NCBI RefSeq assembly: GCF_937876455.1 | Contig: NZ_CALFIG010000003.1 | Span: forward strand, 1-11,828 | Source of the DNA: an uncultured Flavobacterium sp. | GTDB lineage: Bacteria > Bacteroidota > Bacteroidia > Flavobacteriales > Flavobacteriaceae | Direction: 5' to 3' | Length of the DNA: 11,828 bases | Part shown: positions 1 to 7,790 of the stretch, in pieces | How positions within the stretch are numbered: the first letter of the stretch is position 1 | How the letters are laid out: the number at the start of each line of letters is the position of its first letter | Translations under genes and position numbers: made by a program | The notes under the pieces: model-generated | Seen by the model: the letters and a program-made list of their open reading frames with translations, nothing else | Databases searched by the model: none | Told to the model about the DNA's origin: nothing

Positions 1-539
1 TCTAAATGTGCCTTCCCGAAATTGGTAATATATCCAAAATTAGGTTGAGCAATTGTGCATAAAAATTCAATTTCTTTTTGGTGATTAGCGCCCATTTCTA
101 CGATGCCCATTTCAGTATCTTTACGAAACGAAAGCAAGGTAAGCGGAACGCCTATGTGGTTATTAAGGTTGCCAAATGTAGCTTGTGTTTTATATTTTTG
201 TGAAAGCACGGCATAGATAAGTTCTTTTGTTGTAGTTTTTCCATTACTACCTGTAAGTCCAATAATTTTGCATGGTAATTGTTGGCGATGGTAATTAGCT
301 AATTTCTGTAATGTTTCTAAACAATTATCAACAAGAATATATTGGTCGTTTTTTTTGAATTTACTTTCGTCTATTAAAGCGTATTTTGCGCCTAATTCAA
401 GTGCTTTTTGGGCAAATTCATTCCCGTTAAACGTATCACCCTTTAAAGCTATAAAAAAGTTATTTGCTTCTATTTTTCGAGTGTCTGTTGTTACTCCAGT
501 AGTTTCAAGAAAGTAAAGGTATAGTTCTTCTATTTTCAT
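1..539 (-). CDS. murF: UDP-N-acetylmuramoyl-tripeptide--D-alanyl-D-alanine ligase, N-terminal part (cut by window edge)
   Basis: Cytoplasmic Mur ligase that adds D-Ala-D-Ala to the UDP-MurNAc tripeptide, the last cytoplasmic step of the peptidoglycan precursor. The reverse strand reads open from an ATG at 539-537 to the left edge, giving 179 complete codons of a protein that is usually about 430-450 residues. Residues 17-36 carry the MurF N-terminal signature (TTDTRKIEANNFFIALKG), which binds the UDP part of the substrate. The ATP-binding P-loop is GSNGKTTTK at 97-105, with K101 as the phosphate-binding lysine. TFGNLNNHIGVPLTLL (121-136), VEMGANHQKEIE (148-159) and TNFGKAHL (172-179) are typical MurF blocks. 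It lies 77 bp downstream of gldJ on the same strand, directly after the gldJ terminator. The P-loop is shared by all Mur ligases, but the N-terminal and NNHIGVP blocks point to MurF rather than MurC, MurD or MurE. Confidence 0.95.
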   Translation of the reverse strand, partial: MKIEELYLYFLETTGVTTDTRKIEANNFFIALKGDTFNGNEFAQKALELGAKYALIDESKFKKNDQYILVDNCLETLQKLANYHRQQLPCKIIGLTGSNGKTTTKELIYAVLSQKYKTQATFGNLNNHIGVPLTLLSFRKDTEMGIVEMGANHQKEIEFLCTIAQPNFGYITNFGKAHL

Positions 540-562
540 TAAATTTTCATTTGGATTGTGCT

Positions 563-599
563 AAAATAAAAAAAAGCCCTTTAATACTAAAGGGCTTTT
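563..599 (-). terminator. Intrinsic terminator downstream of gldJ
   Basis: A perfect 12-bp stem (572-583 paired with 588-599) with GCCC/GGGC at its core closes a 4-base ATAC loop. Read on the minus strand, the stem is followed by an almost unbroken T run (complement of 571 down to about 563). On the plus strand no T run follows the stem, so it should act on transcripts coming from gldJ. It lies between gldJ and murF. Confidence 0.85.
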
Positions 600-616
600 A
601 AAAATATTATCTAGAA

Positions 617-2314
617 TTATTTGCTTTTAACATTACCTCTAGGCGTTTTCTTGTTATTTTTTGGTCCTACTTTTGACATAGCACATCTAAATCCGATGTA
701 GTCTGTTGCCATATCTTGTGGGAAGTATCTTCTTGAAGCAGGGTCTAACCAATATGCTCTGTCTCTCCATGAACCCCCTTTATATACACGAACATTGTCG
801 TCTATTAAAGTTGTTCTTTTGTCTGAACGGTCATATTTTTTGTCCATTTTTCCAAGGCTATCAACATCGATTTTATGCATTGGAGCATGATACATTCTTT
901 CGTTTGTTTTGTCTTTTCCTGCGTCTTCTTCAGAATCTCCAAAATTGAAATAGCGAGTAGATTGTCTGTCACCATCTCTGTAATTTCTATTATCTGATTT
1001 GTCAAAGTTTTGTCTTAAATACGTTTCGTTTTCATCAACTGGAACTTGAGCAATTTGACCTGGGAAACTTCTTGCCATGATTTTACCATTGCTTAATGTA
1101 TCATATTTGATTGTTTCAGTTGTAATAAATTCTACAGTACCATCAGCACCAATTTTGTTTTTTGTATAAACGTTTCCTCTATAGTAGTTGAAATCATTAG
1201 CTTCATCATCAACTGTAGGTCGGTATACATCAGCAACCCATTCAGCAACGTTACCAGCCATATCATATAAACCGAAATCATTTGCAGGATATGATTTTAC
1301 TTTATTAGTAATATCTGCACCGTCATCAGACCATCCAGCAATCCCGCCGTAATCTCCTTTTCCTTGTTTAAAGTTGGCTAATTGATCACCTCTATATTGT
1401 CTTTTTCCAGAGCGTGTGTATTGCCCTTTCCAAGGGTATTTTTTCTGTCCTTTATAAATGTTATATTCTCTGTTACCTACTAATGCTAAAGCAGCATATT
1501 CCCATTCGGCTTCGGTAGGAAGTCTGTATTCAGGTAAAATGATACCAGAACTTCTTTGAGCATATACATTTTTTACATCTTCACCAACTTGTTTTTTACC
1601 AGATTGGCCCATTACTTTTTTCTTAACAATTTCTGCATTACCGCCAAAAGATTTTGAAGGAGAATTTACATATGATTCTGTATCAAAATTAGCATCTGCA
1701 GTTACGTCTTTTATTTTGGCATCTTTTTTCAAATAGCCTTCTCTTTCTAAGATATTTTCGTTTACACGATTTGTTCTCCAATCACAAAACTCAGAAGCCT
1801 GGATCCAATTAACGCCTACTACAGGATAATCTGCATATGCAGGATGTCTTAAATAATTGTTTGTCATAGTTTCATTATAACCTAAACGATTTCTCCACAC
1901 TAATGTGTCAGGAATAGCGCCGTTATAAATGTTTTTGTATTTTTCGTCTGATGGAGGAAAAACAGATTTCAACCAATATAAGTATTCTGCATACATCATA
2001 TTTGTTACTTCCGTTTCATCCATGTAAAATGATTGAACATGTTGTTTTGTTGGGGAGTTGTTCCAATCATGCATTACATCATCGTCCACTTTACCCATAG
2101 TAAATGTACCGCCTTCAACAGACACCATTCCAGGGGGAGTTTCTTGTTGCTTAAACTTAGTGTTGTATTGGAAACCGCCTTTTTTGTCGTTGATTTTCCA
2201 ACCTGTTGCAGAAGAACCACCTTTAGTGCTTCCTTTTTTGCTACAACCAGTAAAACCTATTGTTAGCGTTATTGCCACCAACAATTTTAAAGCCATAATT
2301 TTAGTAACTTTCAT
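617..2314 (-). CDS. gldJ: Gliding motility / type IX secretion lipoprotein GldJ
   Basis: Outer-membrane lipoprotein of the gliding apparatus. In Flavobacterium johnsoniae it is needed for gliding and for stability of GldK, and so for type IX secretion. The 565-residue product has a lipoprotein signal peptide with hydrophobic core MALKLLVAITLTIG and lipobox FTGC, so C24 is the likely lipidated residue. The rest is a formylglycine-generating-enzyme/sulfatase-modifying fold: GMVSVEGGTFTMG (62-74), RLPTEAEWEYAA (264-275), GLYDMAGNVAEWV (348-360), KGGSW (512-516) and IGFRCA (540-545). A charged, low-complexity insertion of about 140 residues (roughly 366-505) separates the last core blocks. The active-site cysteine pair of true formylglycine-generating enzymes is absent, so a structural role is expected. 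The tail after residue 550 is lysine-rich; in F. johnsoniae the extreme C terminus is needed for motility. GldK is the main alternative, but the length, insert and porU/porV context favour GldJ. Confidence 0.94.
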   Translation of the reverse strand: MKVTKIMALKLLVAITLTIGFTGCSKKGSTKGGSSATGWKINDKKGGFQYNTKFKQQETPPGMVSVEGGTFTMGKVDDDVMHDWNNSPTKQHVQSFYMDETEVTNMMYAEYLYWLKSVFPPSDEKYKNIYNGAIPDTLVWRNRLGYNETMTNNYLRHPAYADYPVVGVNWIQASEFCDWRTNRVNENILEREGYLKKDAKIKDVTADANFDTESYVNSPSKSFGGNAEIVKKKVMGQSGKKQVGEDVKNVYAQRSSGIILPEYRLPTEAEWEYAALALVGNREYNIYKGQKKYPWKGQYTRSGKRQYRGDQLANFKQGKGDYGGIAGWSDDGADITNKVKSYPANDFGLYDMAGNVAEWVADVYRPTVDDEANDFNYYRGNVYTKNKIGADGTVEFITTETIKYDTLSNGKIMARSFPGQIAQVPVDENETYLRQNFDKSDNRNYRDGDRQSTRYFNFGDSEEDAGKDKTNERMYHAPMHKIDVDSLGKMDKKYDRSDKRTTLIDDNVRVYKGGSWRDRAYWLDPASRRYFPQDMATDYIGFRCAMSKVGPKNNKKTPRGNVKSK

Positions 2315-2465
2315 ACTTTAGTAGGTAATAATTTTAGTGCCGCAAGATAATAATAAACCATTAATATGCAACAAAAAAAAGAAAAAAATATTAAACAATC
2401 TTTTTAAATAGTAGTTTGATAACGTCTGTTTTATGCTATTTATTGTTTTTATTTTAAAATATTGT

Positions 2466-2493
2466 TTGAATTATACTATTTTCACTTAATTTG
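2466..2493 (+). promoter_or_regulatory. Candidate porU promoter (imperfect)
   Basis: TTG (2466-2468), 17 bases, then TTAATTTG (2486-2493) resembles the Bacteroidota sigma-A pattern TTG / TAnnTTTG with one mismatch in the -7 element. Transcription would start near 2500 and give a leader of about 55 bases before the first porU ATG. In such AT-rich DNA an imperfect match is only suggestive. Confidence 0.35.
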
Positions 2494-2504
2494 CGTTTAG
2501 TATT

Positions 2505-2518
2505 ACTATTAAAATAGT
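2505..2518. repeat. Palindrome ACTATT-AA-AATAGT upstream of porU
   Basis: A perfect 6-bp inverted repeat with a 2-base centre lies 37 bases before the first porU ATG, just downstream of the candidate promoter. The half-site ACTATT also occurs at 2475-2480. It could be an operator or a small leader hairpin. The low base complexity means chance is a real possibility. Confidence 0.35.
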
Positions 2519-2555
2519 TTACGCTGTTAAATTTAAATAAAAATGAGAGCGTTCT

Positions 2556-5500
2556 ATGACTACTAAAACGCATGTTTTTACAAATATGAAAAGAAGTCTT
2601 GTTTTATTATTATTTGCTTTTTACACTGTTTTTGCTCAGGATACAAAGGAAATTATGCTACAATGGACACCAAAAAATGATTTTATTTTTGGGAGTACAA
2701 AATATGTTATACCTCAATTTCAAAGGGAAAATTTAGAGTATAATCCTTCGGAGAAAACACTTTTTTTTGTCTCTAATTTTAAAACAGAACAATTAGTTTC
2801 AGAATCTAACTATCAAATTACAAATGTTGTTTTTGAACCTATTAATGTTGACGAGTTAACCGATTTAAATCTTTCTAAACTACCAAACGACATTAATTTT
2901 AAACTTAAATCTTCTTTTGCAAGAGAAGAGCCTATGGTTTTTTTAAGTTTTAATCCAATTGTAAAAGAGGGTACTTTGTACAAGAAAGTAAAACAACTTA
3001 CGCTTTCTTATACTACCAATCAAATGTCTCGAAATATCAATCAAAATAGTATTTCTGCCGTTCAAAATTCGGTTTTAGCTACTGGAAATTGGTTTCGATT
3101 TTATGTTAAAAAATCAGGTATTTATAAAGTTTCTAAGACGTTTTTAAGAGAATTGGGATTTGATGTAAATGTAGATCCTCGAAAAATTAAAATTTATGGG
3201 AATGGCGGTAGAATGTTGCCATTACAAAACAATGTCAGTTATCCTAATGATTTAGAAGAAAATGCCATTTTATTTACTGGTGAAAATGACGGGGTGTTTA
3301 ATGATGAGGATTATATATTGTTTTATGCTGAGGGGGTTGATAATTGGAATACAGAAAGTTTAACCCATGAAAATCTTTTTGCAGACAATTCTTACTATTA
3401 TGTGACTTCAGGAGGGATAAATGGAAAGCGTATTCAAAATTATGTTGCACCCACAGGAACTCCTACACTTCAATTAACAGCCTATGATGGTTATGAATTC
3501 TATGAGAAAGATTTAGTAAATCCCGGAAAAATAGGTAGAAGATGGTTTGGTGAAGCTTTTGATTTAGATAATGATCAAACGTTTAATTTTGAATTGCCAA
3601 ATTATGTCTCAGGTAGCAATGTAATATTAGCGGCAAATTTTTGTGCTATTTCTTTTGGTTCAACATCTTTTAAGGTCAAAGCTAATGGAGTAGAATTAGC
3701 TATTGTCCCTATAAACACGCTTACAGGAACGTCAGGTGTTTTGGGATTTGAAAATATACTAAATCACTCGTTTGTACCAACAGGAAGTGCTGTAGCTATT
3801 AATTTAACATATAACAATGGAGGTGTACCTTCTTCAAAAGGTTACTTAGACTATATTGTATTAAAGTATAATGCTTCATTAAAAGGCTACGGAAAACAAT
3901 TTCGATTTTCAAATGGTTTAGTAGAGGCAAATATTGGAGTAGGTGAGTTTACACTAACAAATGCAACTTCTGTTAATGCGGTATGGGATATTACCGATAT
4001 TTATAATGTAACGAAAATAGATAATAGTCAGGCTACGTTAGCGTTTAAAACAACTTTGGGGCAACCTAAAAAATTCATTGCGCTCGATTTGAATGATGTA
4101 TATACACCAGCAAAAGAAGCACTAACAAGAATTGCAAATCAAAATTTGAAAGGTACTATTTTTCAAAATAGTCAAGGTAATTTTCAAGATGTAGACTATT
4201 TAATTATTACGCCAAGTTCTTTATCTGGACAAGCCGAAAGTTTAGCAGCATTGCATCGTTCAAAACAAAATTTGAACACTAAAGTGGTAAGTCTTGAATC
4301 CATTTATCAAGAATTTGGAGGTGGAAAACAAGATGTTACGGCGATTAGAAATTTTATTAAATATGTGTATACAAATGCTTCTACACCTTCAAAAAGACTT
4401 AAATATGTAAACCTTTTTGGAGATGCATCTTATGATTATAAAGATCGAATTAGAAACAATACGAATGTAGTTCCTATTTTTCATGGATTTTATCCCGCAA
4501 GTTCGTTAACCCAAAATAACAGTACTAATTTTTCATTATTTTCTTCGTTTATGTCCGATGATTTTTTTGTTATGATGGATGATAATGAAGGAGATATGCA
4601 AACCAATGCAGATGGCTTAGATATAGCTGTAGGGCGCATGTTGGTGTCTTCTAGCGAGCAAGCAGCCGAAATGGTTAATAAGGTGTATGAATATTACGAT
4701 GAAAAATCATATGGAAGGTGGCGTAACAATTTAGTTTACTATGCAGATGACCCTGATCCTTTTAAGTCAGGAGATTGGTTTTTACAAAAGGATTTAAATG
4801 TTTTGGCCGATCAAGTTACATTGGCGAATCCTTTTTTCAATACAAAAAAAATATTCACCGATGCATATACCCAAGAGGTTAGTGCGGGAGGCCCAAGGTA
4901 TCCTCAAGCAAAAAAAGATTTTTTAGATGCTATAGAGTTAGGTGCTTTAGTGCTTAATTATTATGGACATGGAAATGAAGAAAGTTTTGCTATTGAACGT
5001 ATTTTTGAAAAGGCTGACGCACAGAGTTTGAATAACAGATATAAATATCCCCTATTTATAACCATTACATGTGAATTCACTCGTTTTGATGACCCTAGTA
5101 GGCCTACTGGCGGCGAATACATGTATTGGAACAAGTCAGGCGGGGCTATCTCAATGTTAGCAACAACGAGACAGATAGGGCAGTCAACAGGTATTCAGTT
5201 AAATGAAGATATCTATGATTATTTGTTTGCCATGCAAAATGGAGCCTATATTTCTATTGCCGAGGCATTACGAAAAGCTAAAATTTTACCTGGGTCAACA
5301 AATAGAAGGGTTGTTTTTTATATTGGCGACCCGGCACTTAAATTAGCTATCCCGAAACCAAAAATAGTGCTTACTAAATTAAATGACCAACCTATTGCTA
5401 CTACAACGGCAACGTTGCAAGCTCTTTCTTTAGTAAAGTTTTCAGGAGAGGTGGTTGATGAAAATAACACACTATTGACAAGCTATAATGGTGATTTAGC

Positions 5501-6458
5501 AGTACAAGTTTTTGATAAAAATTTAAATAGATTAACCTTAGATAATGACAATGTTTCGGTACTATTAAACCAGCCAAAATTAAATTTTATTACGTTGGGC
5601 GAAACCATTTATAGAGGTAATGCTTCGGTGGCTAATGGGTTATTTGAATTTAGTTTTGTAGTTCCTCAAGATATACAAATTCCTTTGGGCACAGGAAGAA
5701 TTAGTTTTTATGCAAAAAGCACACAACCTCAATTGCAAAATCAATCTGGGTATTCTAATCTAATTAAAGTAGGAGGAGTAAATTTAACTGCTCCAGCCGA
5801 CACTACGCCACCAAAAGTTAAATTATATATGAATGATACTAATTTTGTAAGCGGTGGAATTACAAATAATAGCCCTATATTTTTAGCTTTTTTAGAAGAT
5901 GAACATGGCATTAATACAGCCAGCGGAATAGGTCACGACATTGTTGCTATTTTAGACAATGATGAAAATAATCCGTATATTTTAAATGATTATTATGAAA
6001 CTGAAAATAATGATTATACAAAAGGAAAAGTAACATATCCTTTTAGAAATTTAGCGCCAGGGCTTCATACCATTTTGTTTAAGGCGTGGGATGTATACAA
6101 TAATTTAATCACGGCAGAAATTCAGTTTGTTGTAGTAGGAAATGAAGAATTAGCGTTGACGCATGTGCTCAATTATCCTAATCCTTTTGTGAGCTATACC
6201 GAATTTTGGTTCAATCATAATAGGCCATTTGAACCCTTGGATGTTCAAGTGCAAATTTTGACAATTTCCGGTAAATTAGTTAAAACCATTAATCAAACGG
6301 TTCTTACAGATGGATTTTTATCTAGAGAAATTAAATGGGATGGTAAAGATGATTTTGGTGATAAAATTGGAAAAGGGGTTTATGTATATAAATTAACTGT
6401 TAAATCTACAATAACAGGAACAAAAACAGAAAAAATAGAAAAACTTGTAATACTGTAA
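2556..6458 (+). CDS. porU: Type IX secretion system C25-family sortase/signal peptidase PorU
   Basis: Surface-exposed gingipain-like cysteine peptidase that cleaves the C-terminal sorting domain from type IX cargo and, in Porphyromonas gingivalis, attaches the cargo to A-LPS. The product is 1300 residues, normal for PorU. The signal peptide has core SLVLLLFAFYTVFAQ (14-28). A beta-rich N-terminal part includes the family motif NDGVFNDEDYILFYAEG (244-260). The C25 peptidase domain spans about 545-930, with histidine in NYYGHGNE (H805) and the nucleophile in FITITCEF (C839); their 34-residue separation is close to that of gingipains. The C-terminal domain (about 1195-1300) begins LNYPNPF and ends GKGVYVYKL, an FlgD/sorting-domain-like fold that PorU is known to keep. 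An in-frame ATG at 2586 (M11) gives a tidier 18-residue signal peptide starting MKRS and may be the true start; neither ATG has a clear ribosome-binding site. porV follows after 83 bp. Confidence 0.95.
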   Translation: MTTKTHVFTNMKRSLVLLLFAFYTVFAQDTKEIMLQWTPKNDFIFGSTKYVIPQFQRENLEYNPSEKTLFFVSNFKTEQLVSESNYQITNVVFEPINVDELTDLNLSKLPNDINFKLKSSFAREEPMVFLSFNPIVKEGTLYKKVKQLTLSYTTNQMSRNINQNSISAVQNSVLATGNWFRFYVKKSGIYKVSKTFLRELGFDVNVDPRKIKIYGNGGRMLPLQNNVSYPNDLEENAILFTGENDGVFNDEDYILFYAEGVDNWNTESLTHENLFADNSYYYVTSGGINGKRIQNYVAPTGTPTLQLTAYDGYEFYEKDLVNPGKIGRRWFGEAFDLDNDQTFNFELPNYVSGSNVILAANFCAISFGSTSFKVKANGVELAIVPINTLTGTSGVLGFENILNHSFVPTGSAVAINLTYNNGGVPSSKGYLDYIVLKYNASLKGYGKQFRFSNGLVEANIGVGEFTLTNATSVNAVWDITDIYNVTKIDNSQATLAFKTTLGQPKKFIALDLNDVYTPAKEALTRIANQNLKGTIFQNSQGNFQDVDYLIITPSSLSGQAESLAALHRSKQNLNTKVVSLESIYQEFGGGKQDVTAIRNFIKYVYTNASTPSKRLKYVNLFGDASYDYKDRIRNNTNVVPIFHGFYPASSLTQNNSTNFSLFSSFMSDDFFVMMDDNEGDMQTNADGLDIAVGRMLVSSSEQAAEMVNKVYEYYDEKSYGRWRNNLVYYADDPDPFKSGDWFLQKDLNVLADQVTLANPFFNTKKIFTDAYTQEVSAGGPRYPQAKKDFLDAIELGALVLNYYGHGNEESFAIERIFEKADAQSLNNRYKYPLFITITCEFTRFDDPSRPTGGEYMYWNKSGGAISMLATTRQIGQSTGIQLNEDIYDYLFAMQNGAYISIAEALRKAKILPGSTNRRVVFYIGDPALKLAIPKPKIVLTKLNDQPIATTTATLQALSLVKFSGEVVDENNTLLTSYNGDLAVQVFDKNLNRLTLDNDNVSVLLNQPKLNFITLGETIYRGNASVANGLFEFSFVVPQDIQIPLGTGRISFYAKSTQPQLQNQSGYSNLIKVGGVNLTAPADTTPPKVKLYMNDTNFVSGGITNNSPIFLAFLEDEHGINTASGIGHDIVAILDNDENNPYILNDYYETENNDYTKGKVTYPFRNLAPGLHTILFKAWDVYNNLITAEIQFVVVGNEELALTHVLNYPNPFVSYTEFWFNHNRPFEPLDVQVQILTISGKLVKTINQTVLTDGFLSREIKWDGKDDFGDKIGKGVYVYKLTVKSTITGTKTEKIEKLVIL

Positions 6459-6474
6459 TAAAATTGTATATTTG
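6445..6474 (+). promoter_or_regulatory. Strong candidate promoter for porV
   Basis: TTG at 6445-6447, a 19-base spacer and TATATTTG at 6467-6474 fully match the Bacteroidota consensus (TTG, 17-23 bases, TAnnTTTG). The -33 element lies inside the last codons of porU and the -7 element just after its stop. Transcription would start near 6480 and give a leader of about 60 bases, so porV can probably be expressed independently of porU. Confidence 0.65.
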
Positions 6475-6541
6475 TTGGCTATACTTACAAAAAAGCCTAT
6501 TGACAAAAATTACATCTGAAATTTAAAACCAATCTATACAG

Positions 6542-7708
6542 ATGAAGAATTTAATTAAACTAGTTATTTTTTTAGTAGCCATTCAATCAGCTACAGCACA
6601 AGACCGCGTAATAACTACCGGAGTACCTTTCTTATTAATTGCGGCAGATGCGCGTTCGGCGGGTATGGCAGATATGGGTGTAGCTTCTTCTGCAGATGCT
6701 TTTTCTCAACAATATAATCCGTCTAAATATGCTTTTTCTTCAAGAAAACAAGGGTTTTCGATGAGTTATACGCCTTATTTAACAAGTATTGCAAATGATA
6801 TTTCATTAGGACAAATCACTTATTTTAATAAAATAAATGATAAAAGTGCTTTTGCAACTAGTTTACGTTATTTCGGGTTAGGAGATATTCAATTAACGGA
6901 CAATACAGGTCAGGCATTAACAACCGTTAGTCCAAATGAGTTTGCTTTAGATTTATCTTATTCATTAAAGTTAAGTGAAACCTTTGGTATGGGTGTAGCA
7001 GGCCGATACATTCGCTCTAATTTAAAAATTGCAACCTCAGATTCTGATGCTAAAGCCGCTTCAACTTTTGCAGTTGATGTCTCGGGTTTATATCAATCTG
7101 AAGAAATGGCTTTTGATGAATTTAACGGAAAATGGCGTTTTGGTTTCAATCTTCAAAATTTAGGACCAAAAATTTCATATGATAATGATTTGTTAAATGA
7201 GAATTTTATTCCAGCTAATTTAAGATTAGGAGGGAGTTTTGATTTCATATTTGATGAATACAACAAAGTGAGTGTTATTGGTGAAACAACAAAATTATTA
7301 GTGCCTACTCCACAGGCTGTAACAGATTTAAATAATGATGGAGTAATAGATGCAAGTGATAAAGCAATTAATAATGAAAATTATAGAAAAATAGGTTGGG
7401 TTCAAGGTATATTTAAATCTTTTAATGATGCCCCAGGTGGTATGAAAGAAGAATTTAAAGAGTTTACATGGGCATTGGGAGCAGAATATTGGTATCAAGA
7501 TTCCTTCGCATTACGAACAGGATTTTTTCATGAAAGTCAAGAAAAAGGAGCTCGTAAGTACATGACTTTAGGGGCTGGTTTCAAGTACAACACGGTTAAA
7601 GTCGATGTTTCTTATTTGTTCTCTGCATCAAAAGTGCGAAATCCTTTAGAAAACACCTTGCGATTTTCGCTAACATTTAATTTTGGCGATTCTTACGAAG
7701 ACAATTAA
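6542..7708 (+). CDS. porV: Type IX secretion system outer-membrane protein PorV (LptO)
   Basis: Outer-membrane beta-barrel of the FadL-like PorV family. It binds the C-terminal domain of type IX cargo at the Sov/SprA translocon and delivers it to PorU; some, but not all, cargo depends on it. The 388-residue product has a signal peptide (LIKLVIFLVAIQSATA, cleavage probably before Q20). The PorV signature follows: TTGVPFLLIAADARSAGMADMG (25-46) and DAFSQQYNPSKYAF (52-65). Alternating amphipathic strands run to a barrel-type C terminus with strand LRFSLTFNFG (373-382). An acidic EF-hand-like loop, DLNNDGVIDASD, sits at 262-273 in a likely loop between strands. It lies 83 bp after porU with its own consensus promoter and is closed by a strong terminator, so porU-porV form one functional pair. 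Identity as PorV rather than PorP or another FadL member is firm from the N-terminal signature and linkage to porU. Confidence 0.95.
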   Translation: MKNLIKLVIFLVAIQSATAQDRVITTGVPFLLIAADARSAGMADMGVASSADAFSQQYNPSKYAFSSRKQGFSMSYTPYLTSIANDISLGQITYFNKINDKSAFATSLRYFGLGDIQLTDNTGQALTTVSPNEFALDLSYSLKLSETFGMGVAGRYIRSNLKIATSDSDAKAASTFAVDVSGLYQSEEMAFDEFNGKWRFGFNLQNLGPKISYDNDLLNENFIPANLRLGGSFDFIFDEYNKVSVIGETTKLLVPTPQAVTDLNNDGVIDASDKAINNENYRKIGWVQGIFKSFNDAPGGMKEEFKEFTWALGAEYWYQDSFALRTGFFHESQEKGARKYMTLGAGFKYNTVKVDVSYLFSASKVRNPLENTLRFSLTFNFGDSYEDN

Positions 7709-7726
7709 TAGAATAATAATATAATT

Positions 7727-7763
7727 AAAATCCAAATTCATTTTTTGAATTTGGATTTTTTTT
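7727..7763 (+). terminator. Intrinsic terminator downstream of porV
   Basis: A perfect 14-bp stem (7727-7740 with 7746-7759, core TCCAAATTCA/TGAATTTGGA) with a T5 loop is followed by a T run from 7756 to 7763. It lies 18 bases after the porV stop and 27 bases before the cdd ATG, ending the porU-porV unit. Confidence 0.85.
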
Positions 7764-7790
7764 CCCTTATAAAGAAAGTAATTAATTAAT

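Larger units (their letters stand above)
2315..2555. promoter_or_regulatory. Divergent spacer between gldJ and porU
   Basis: This 241-bp very AT-rich stretch must hold the promoters of both divergent genes. On the plus strand the best match to the Bacteroidota pattern is TTG at 2466-2468, a 17-base spacer, and TTAATTTG at 2486-2493, which has one mismatch to TAnnTTTG. On the minus strand I found no good match for gldJ. A 14-base palindrome lies at 2505-2518. No gene or RNA structure is otherwise evident. Confidence 0.5.

Noticed and set aside
706..1005. Short frames on both strands inside gldJ (706-948 plus, 805-1005 minus)
   Set aside because: They lie wholly inside the confident gldJ gene in other frames, have cysteine- and phenylalanine-rich translations without motifs, and have no start context.
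2033..2321. Two plus-strand frames antisense to the 5' end of gldJ
   Set aside because: They are shadows of the gldJ signal-peptide and N-terminal coding sequence, overlap each other in different frames and resemble no family.
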